Assembly: GCA_963732595.1 (NCBI GenBank)
Contig: CAVSZZ010000002.1
Location: 248,001 to 312,000 of the forward strand
From: JAFGXF01 sp963732595
Lineage (GTDB): Bacteria > Chloroflexota > Anaerolineae > Anaerolineales > Anaerolineaceae
Reading direction: 5' to 3'
Length of the DNA stretch: 64,000 bases
Shown: one piece after another, positions 59,310 through 64,000 of the stretch
Position numbering within the stretch: the first letter of the stretch is position 1
How the letters are laid out: the number at the start of each line of letters is the position of its first letter
The notes under the pieces: model-generated
The model's database searches: none
Seen by the model: only the letters and a program-made list of their open reading frames with translations
What the model was told of the DNA's origin: nothing
Program-made: the position numbers and the translations under genes

Positions 59310-60539
59310 TCACCCGGCCTTTTTAGCCGGACGACTTGTCAACCAGGTTTTTATCCGTATCCAGGTCTTCGCCAACCAGGTATATAACCTGCTCCGTTTG
59401 GGTGATGGCAGTTTCTTGTTGAAATTCTCCCACGGATCACGGTCGAACATCTTGTTCAGGATATATTCAAATATTAATTTTAAAGTGGCCAGAACCGGTG
59501 CCGCCAGAATGACACCCACGACACCCAAAAGGTCTACCGCCACCAACGCGGTGATCAGCACCCCTGCCGGATGAACCTTTAATGTTTGAGCGAAGATGCG
59601 TGGTGTGACCAGATTGTCGAAGACATTATCCACGACCAAAGCGACACCGACCACGATGATGGCAAATGTCAGGGGTTCCAGCCCATAGGGTGTGGGCGTT
59701 TGGAAATAGGACACCAGGCCATAGGTGGTCCAGGCGATGAATGGTCCCACCCAGGGCAGGAACTTGGCAAACCCTGCCAGCAGCGCCAGCCAGATCGGGA
59801 AGCGCACGCCAAGGACTGCCAGCAGGATCAGATATAAGAGAACTGTGATGAGCACAATGATCGATTGCCCACGCAGGAAGGCGTTCCAAATCCGACTGAG
59901 TTCGCGTCCAAGCCGGCGCATGTCCTGCTCGTAATTGGGTATCTCAAAATGAAGCAAGCGCCCCTGGATTCCACCGGTTTCAGCCAGCATAAAGTAGGAA
60001 ACCAACAGGATGAAGATCAACCAGCCAATAAAGGAGGCAGCCCCACCCGCCACGGCACCCACGAAATTCCCAACCTCACCCATATAAGGTTCGACCACAG
60101 AGAGGATCTCTTTACTGAGGGTCGATGAATCCAGAGTTGAGAGATCGATGTGGATGAAGCCGATATTCAAACCATTTTTAGCCAGATCGGCCAGTAATTT
60201 CGGCAGATCGACAATCGTTCGACGCAAGAAGTCATAAAGACTCTGCAGTTGATCGACCAGGACGAAACCACCCCAGGTCAACAAACCGAGGAATACCAGG
60301 ACAAATAACAGGTAGACGATGGCAACAGACAGGTTCCAGGGAATCCGGATCTTTGATGTCAGACCGCGCGCCAATGGATAAAAGAGGTATGCCAGGATAA
60401 ATGCCAGGAGAAGTGGCGCGATCAGACTCTGGAAACGCACCGCCAGGAATGCCGCTATCGCAACCATGGTGATTCCCACCACCAAGCGGGTGGTCCAGCT
60501 CCAACCGGGAGAACCGGATTTTACTTCAGGCTTGGCCAT
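59310..60539 (-). CDS. AI-2E/PerM family membrane transporter
   Basis: 409 residues, about eight membrane segments with a large loop. Family marks: AFLAVRFQSLIAPLLLAFILAYLFYPLA at the N-terminus, GLSSW-type loop replaced by VEPYMGEVGNFV, and the C-terminal half PIWLALLAGFAKFLPWVGPFIAW and DNVFDNLVTPRIFAQTLKVHPAGVLI. Originally linked to autoinducer-2 export (TqsA); most members have other or unknown substrates, including Na+ antiport. GAAGGACC precedes the ATG. Confidence 0.88.
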   Translation of the reverse strand: MAKPEVKSGSPGWSWTTRLVVGITMVAIAAFLAVRFQSLIAPLLLAFILAYLFYPLARGLTSKIRIPWNLSVAIVYLLFVLVFLGLLTWGGFVLVDQLQSLYDFLRRTIVDLPKLLADLAKNGLNIGFIHIDLSTLDSSTLSKEILSVVEPYMGEVGNFVGAVAGGAASFIGWLIFILLVSYFMLAETGGIQGRLLHFEIPNYEQDMRRLGRELSRIWNAFLRGQSIIVLITVLLYLILLAVLGVRFPIWLALLAGFAKFLPWVGPFIAWTTYGLVSYFQTPTPYGLEPLTFAIIVVGVALVVDNVFDNLVTPRIFAQTLKVHPAGVLITALVAVDLLGVVGVILAAPVLATLKLIFEYILNKMFDRDPWENFNKKLPSPKRSRLYTWLAKTWIRIKTWLTSRPAKKAG

Positions 60540-60582
60540 GCGTCAGGTCCTTCGGTCTTGATTTTAATCGATTAATAAAGAA

Positions 60583-60610
60583 AACTGGTCAGAGACATCC
60601 CTGACCAGTT
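60583..60610 (-). terminator. Intrinsic terminator of the FHA gene
   Basis: Perfect 10-bp stem (AACTGGTCAG / CTGACCAGTT) with an 8-nt loop and T-rich tail on the minus strand. Confidence 0.85.
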
Positions 60611-60641
60611 GTTTGGCTTTAAAGGTCCTCAATAAATGGAA

Positions 60642-61214
60642 CTATGGGCAGCCCAGCAAGCCGTTGATCACCGGGATCGAACACCACAAATCCAGCGAAT
60701 CAATGATCACCGGAACCCCGACGCAGAAACACAGCACCAGGACCACAACCACCGCTGGTACGACCCAACCCGGGAATTTTTTCTTTCCCGTGCTCGGTGC
60801 GGACTGGGAAGGTCGAGGTGCGGTATTGCTTTTAACCGGGGTCACCACCTGCCCAGGTTCGACAGCCGTCTTGCGTGCTGTGCGTGGACCAACCACGGTG
60901 GCTTCCTTATCGTCCGACACGGCTTCAAAGGCCAGGGCGGTATGTTCGCCCAGTGAAATAACCTCGCCAACGCGCATGACATGCCGGCTGGTCAGTCGTT
61001 CAGCATTGACAGCCGTGCCGTTGGTCGAACCGAGGTCCTCAAGAATGTATCCCCCGGCTTGTATGGCCAGGCGGGCATGGCGGCGTGAGATTTCAGCATC
61101 ATTGATCACGATATCATTACCGACATCACGACCAATGAACACCTCTTCTTCTTTGAGGGTGAACACCTTTCCCGGTGTAGGCCCCGAGCGCATTACCAGT
61201 TGATACCCTGCCAT
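60642..61214 (-). CDS. FHA-domain protein with a C-terminal membrane segment
   Basis: 190 residues. An N-terminal forkhead-associated domain (FIGRDVGNDIVINDAEISRRHARL, then YILEDLGSTNGTAVN) recognises phosphothreonine. A linker (TARKTAVEPGQVVTPVKSNTAPRPSQ) leads to a membrane helix (GWVVPAVVVVLVLCFCVGVPVI) near the C-terminus. Implies Ser/Thr-kinase signalling; no kinase gene is in the window. Start ATG 61214 with GAGGAGG just upstream. Confidence 0.9.
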   Translation of the reverse strand: MAGYQLVMRSGPTPGKVFTLKEEEVFIGRDVGNDIVINDAEISRRHARLAIQAGGYILEDLGSTNGTAVNAERLTSRHVMRVGEVISLGEHTALAFEAVSDDKEATVVGPRTARKTAVEPGQVVTPVKSNTAPRPSQSAPSTGKKKFPGWVVPAVVVVLVLCFCVGVPVIIDSLDLWCSIPVINGLLGCP

Positions 61215-61310
61215 CACTGCCTCCTCAGCATATTATTGCGATAATGATGTAGTTTACTGATTTTTAGGTCGGCTGTCAATCGCCAACCCACCTGCGAGTT
61301 CAGAGAAAAA

Positions 61311-61336
61311 CACCCTCCCGAAAATCCGGGAGGGTG
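61311..61336 (-). terminator. Intrinsic terminator of pnp
   Basis: Perfect 10-bp stem (CACCCTCCCG / CGGGAGGGTG) with a 6-nt loop, then TTTTT on the minus strand. Confidence 0.93.
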
Positions 61337-61350
61337 CCTGTTTTTAGTAC

Positions 61351-63570
61351 CTAACGGCGGTTGTAACCACCGCCACCGCGCCGATCTCCTGAACCACGGC
61401 TGTCGCGTCCACCGGATCTGCCGCCACCACTACTGCGGCTCTTGCCACCGCGGTCGCGTTCCTGGGCTTCCTCGATCGTCCAGCCTTCCAGAACGGCCTG
61501 GCGTGATAACCGGACCTTGCCATTATCGTCAATACCGGTCACCATGACCGTGACCTCATCGCCCATGCGAACGACATCTTCGACTTTCTCGACCCGTTCG
61601 CTGTCCAATTGCGAAATGTGCACCATGCCATCCAGACCCGGGATGATCTCGATGAAGGCGCCAAAATCGGTGATACGCACGACCTTGCCGGTATAGATGT
61701 GGCCCAACTGCGGGCTCTCGGTCAAGGCCTCGATGCGATCGCGGGCAGCCTCGAAACCGGTGCCGCTGGTGGCTGCAATAAAGACGGAGCCGTCGTCATT
61801 GATATCGATCTTCGTACCGGTCTCTTCCTGAAGCGCGCGGATCATCTTGCCGCCGGGACCGATCACCGCACCGATCTTGTCGATCGGGATCTTGATGATG
61901 GTGATACGCGGGGCATGCGGTTTCAAATCGGCATTCGGCACCGGGATAACCTCGATGATCTTATCGAGGATCGAGGCGCGAGCCACGCGGGCTTTTTCAA
62001 GCGCCTCGGCCATGATCTGGGGGGTTATACCCTGAATCTTGATATCCATCTGCAGCGCGGTGATGCCTGCCGGGGTACCGGCAACCTTGAAATCCATGTC
62101 GCCCAGGTGATCCTCGGCCCCCTGGATATCCGTCAGGACGACGTATTCATCACCTTCCTTGACCAAGCCCATGGCCACACCGGTCACCGGAGCCTTGATC
62201 GGCACACCGGTATCCATCAGAGCCAGGGTGGATCCGCAAACGGATGCCATCGAGGAGGAGCCATTGGATGACAGCACCTCGGAGACCAGCCGCAGGGTGT
62301 ACGGGAATTCTTCCGCCGGTGGAATGACCGGGAGGAGCGCTCGTTCGGCAAGCGCACCATGACCGATCTCGCGCCGGGAGGAACCCCGCAGCATTTTCAC
62401 CTCACCCGTGCAGTAGGGTGGGAAATTGTAGTGATGCATGTAGCGTTTCTCATCGATCGGGGTCAGGTTATCCAACTCTTGGGCTTCCTTGGGGGTGCCC
62501 AGCGTGGCCAGGGTCAGTACCTGGGTTTCACCACGGGTGAACAAGCCGGAACCATGTGCACGCGGGCTGATGCCCACTTCGCACCAGATCGGGCGGATCT
62601 CATCCAGGCCGCGCCCATCGGGACGAAGTCCTTCCTTGATAATGCGCGAACGGACGACATCCTTGAGCGCTTCATCGAAGGCGTATTTGACTGGTGAAAT
62701 CAGGGTGGCATCCTCACCGGCGATCGCTTCGACTGCTTTCACTTCCAGGTCTTTTACAGCCTGGTTGAATTTAGCCTTGTCATGCGGATCGTCCAAAGCG
62801 CCGGCGATATCGCCCGCGACCAGGTCCGATACGCTTTTCTTCAGGTCCACATCGAGGGTGAAGAGCTGCACTTCGGCCTTGGGTTTGCCGATCTCACGCG
62901 CCATCTTCTCCTGAAGATCAATCAAAGGTTGGAGCGATTTGTGACCGAATTCAAGCGCTTCGACCATCACATTTTCGCTGATCTCACTGGCGCCACACTC
63001 CACCATCAGGAGGGCTTCACGGGTACCGGCCAGTCGCAGATCCAGGTCAGAAATCTCGATCTCCGCATACGTCGGGTTGATGATGAGTTTACCATCCACA
63101 CGACCCACGCGCAGCGCCGCCACCGGTCCAGCCCAGGGGATATCCGAGATCATCAAGGCTGCCGAAGCGGCGTTGATGGCCAGGATATCGAGTGGATTGT
63201 CGGGGTCGGCAGACATCGAGAACATCACGACCTGCACCTCGTTGCGCATGTCCTTGTTGAACAGCGGGCGGAGGGGTCGGTCGGTCAGGCGTGCTGTCAG
63301 GATGGCGATATCAGACGGGCGTCCTTCCTTGCGGAAGAATGAACCCGGGATGCGCCCGCCGGCATACATACGCTCTTCATATTCAACGGTCAGCGGAAAG
63401 AAGTCCTGGCCTTCGCGGGGTGTCTTGCCCATGGTGGCAGCAGCGAATACGATCGAGTCGCCCAGCTGGATGGTGACGGATCCACCCGCCTGCGCGGCGA
63501 GTTTGCCCGTCTCAATCGTGATCGGCCTGCCGCCGATCGTGGCAGTATATTGCTTAGATTCAGGTTTCAT
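61351..63570 (-). CDS. pnp: Polyribonucleotide nucleotidyltransferase
   Basis: About 739 residues from ATG 63570 (GAGGGAACC upstream). Two RNase PH-like domains (GRIPGSFFRKEGRPSDIAILTARLTDRPLRPLF and SGLFTRGETQVLTLATLGTPKEAQ), a KH domain (IDKIGAVIGPGGKMIRALQEETG) and an S1 domain (GHIYTGKVVRITDFGAFIEIIPGLDGMVHISQL). It degrades RNA 3'-5' by phosphorolysis. The C-terminal tail is glycine/arginine/serine-rich (GGGRSGGRDSRGSGDRRGGG), an RGG-like addition. It follows rpsO, a common pair. Confidence 0.96.
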   Translation of the reverse strand: MKPESKQYTATIGGRPITIETGKLAAQAGGSVTIQLGDSIVFAAATMGKTPREGQDFFPLTVEYEERMYAGGRIPGSFFRKEGRPSDIAILTARLTDRPLRPLFNKDMRNEVQVVMFSMSADPDNPLDILAINAASAALMISDIPWAGPVAALRVGRVDGKLIINPTYAEIEISDLDLRLAGTREALLMVECGASEISENVMVEALEFGHKSLQPLIDLQEKMAREIGKPKAEVQLFTLDVDLKKSVSDLVAGDIAGALDDPHDKAKFNQAVKDLEVKAVEAIAGEDATLISPVKYAFDEALKDVVRSRIIKEGLRPDGRGLDEIRPIWCEVGISPRAHGSGLFTRGETQVLTLATLGTPKEAQELDNLTPIDEKRYMHHYNFPPYCTGEVKMLRGSSRREIGHGALAERALLPVIPPAEEFPYTLRLVSEVLSSNGSSSMASVCGSTLALMDTGVPIKAPVTGVAMGLVKEGDEYVVLTDIQGAEDHLGDMDFKVAGTPAGITALQMDIKIQGITPQIMAEALEKARVARASILDKIIEVIPVPNADLKPHAPRITIIKIPIDKIGAVIGPGGKMIRALQEETGTKIDINDDGSVFIAATSGTGFEAARDRIEALTESPQLGHIYTGKVVRITDFGAFIEIIPGLDGMVHISQLDSERVEKVEDVVRMGDEVTVMVTGIDDNGKVRLSRQAVLEGWTIEEAQERDRGGKSRSSGGGRSGGRDSRGSGDRRGGGGYNRR

Positions 63571-63719
63571 AGGTTCCCTCATTCAAACTGCCCACCCGGT
63601 CAGGGACTGAAATCCGATGGAGACCTTGGAGGTCTTCATCATAGTTCAATTCCCGACCCGATGGTTGCACTTACGATCCACCCCGATCACACGATCGAGG
63701 GTTAAACAAACAAAAGATG

Positions 63720-63749
63720 ATGGGCAGGCGTTCTAAACTGCCTGCCCAT
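63720..63749 (-). terminator. Probable terminator or processing hairpin of rpsO
   Basis: Perfect 10-bp stem (ATGGGCAGGC / GCCTGCCCAT) with a 10-nt loop, followed on the minus strand by a T-rich stretch. It lies between rpsO and pnp. Confidence 0.75.
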
Positions 63750-63762
63750 GCGGTTTGACGAA

Positions 63763-64000
63763 CTATTTCTTGCGAAGATTGAGTCTTTCGGTTACGGCCA
63801 GATAACGCGGGTAATCCGAGCGGCGCAGGTAGGTGAGCAACCTGCGGCGCAGGCCAACCATCTGGAGCAACCCACGGCGCGAACTCTCATCGTGCCGGTT
63901 GGCACGCAAATGATCGGTCAACATGGTGATCCGTTTGGTGAGAATTGCGATCTGGACATCCGGTGAACCGGTGTCACTCTCGTGGCGATGGTAATCGCTG
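63763..64000 (-). CDS. rpsO: 30S ribosomal protein S15, N-terminus beyond the window
   Basis: Seventy-eight C-terminal residues are encoded; roughly the first dozen lie past the right edge. Typical S15 sequence: DTGSPDVQIAILTKRI, LTDHLRANRHDESSRRGLL and the ending LRRRLLTYLRRSDYPRYLAV. Binds 16S rRNA and helps form the 30S platform. Its stop is TAG at 63763-63765. Confidence 0.95.
   Translation of the reverse strand, partial: SDYHRHESDTGSPDVQIAILTKRITMLTDHLRANRHDESSRRGLLQMVGLRRRLLTYLRRSDYPRYLAVTERLNLRKK

Noticed and set aside
1..64000. CRISPR arrays, transposons, prophage genes, tRNA or rRNA genes
   Set aside because: Looked for throughout; no regularly spaced repeats, transposase or integrase motifs, or tRNA/rRNA core sequences were seen.

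Overview
The window looks like a chromosomal piece of an anaerobic bacterium of the Chloroflexota, most likely class Anaerolineae. This is inferred from gene content: three M29 aminopeptidases, a ClpC-type ATPase with a stand-alone Clp-N protein, threonine/proline-rich zinc-ribbon and Fn3-like surface proteins, a cyclic-2,3-diphosphoglycerate-synthetase-like GTPase, and Cfa-type intergenic palindromes. No rRNA, tRNA, transposase, prophage or CRISPR array was seen. Genes are dense and mostly on the minus strand. Many transcription units end in clear intrinsic terminators.

Layout. 1-6.1 kb: edge of a secreted repeat protein, L-lactate dehydrogenase, a frameshifted methyltransferase, a DUF218 protein, cold-shock protein, adenosine-specific kinase and lipoyl synthase. 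6.1-22.0 kb (minus): the most interesting block. A three-subunit xanthine-dehydrogenase-type enzyme, a second fused molybdenum hydroxylase, two paralogous cytosine-deaminase-like amidohydrolases, a complete BMP-type nucleobase/nucleoside ABC importer, a metal-dependent cyclase-family hydrolase and a GNAT-like protein. Together they form a plausible uptake and catabolic route for a purine-like N-heterocycle (inference). 22.0-22.5 kb: divergent control region with repeated AACCGAT boxes. 22.5-26.0 kb (plus): a sodium-pumping biotin-dependent acyl-CoA decarboxylase operon (mmdA-mmdD-mmdC-mmdB type).

26-46 kb: phospholipid genes, a glutaredoxin-like protein, an ECF sigma factor with DegV, a polytopic membrane subtilase with three tandem M29 aminopeptidases (peptide use), two tandem monoacylglycerol-lipase-like hydrolases (the first with an apparent ATA start), an MFS exporter, nadD and obg (both broken by single-base indels in the sequence as given), a cPGS-like GTPase, argS and rpsT. 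46-47.7 kb: an AT-rich orphan gene, a patch of dispersed intergenic repeats and the RNase P RNA gene. 47.7-64 kb: a methyltransferase-glycosyltransferase fusion, recF-def, a cyclic-nucleotide-binding/PH-domain membrane protein, clpC, acetyltransferases, an AI-2E family transporter, an FHA protein, pnp and the start-truncated rpsO.

Four single-base indels in homopolymer or short-run contexts (near 3224, 41355, 41624 and 41697) disrupt conserved genes. They look more like sequencing or assembly error than biology. Six genes have a TANAAT-like hexamer 6-8 nt before the start codon and no Shine-Dalgarno, suggesting leaderless transcripts.
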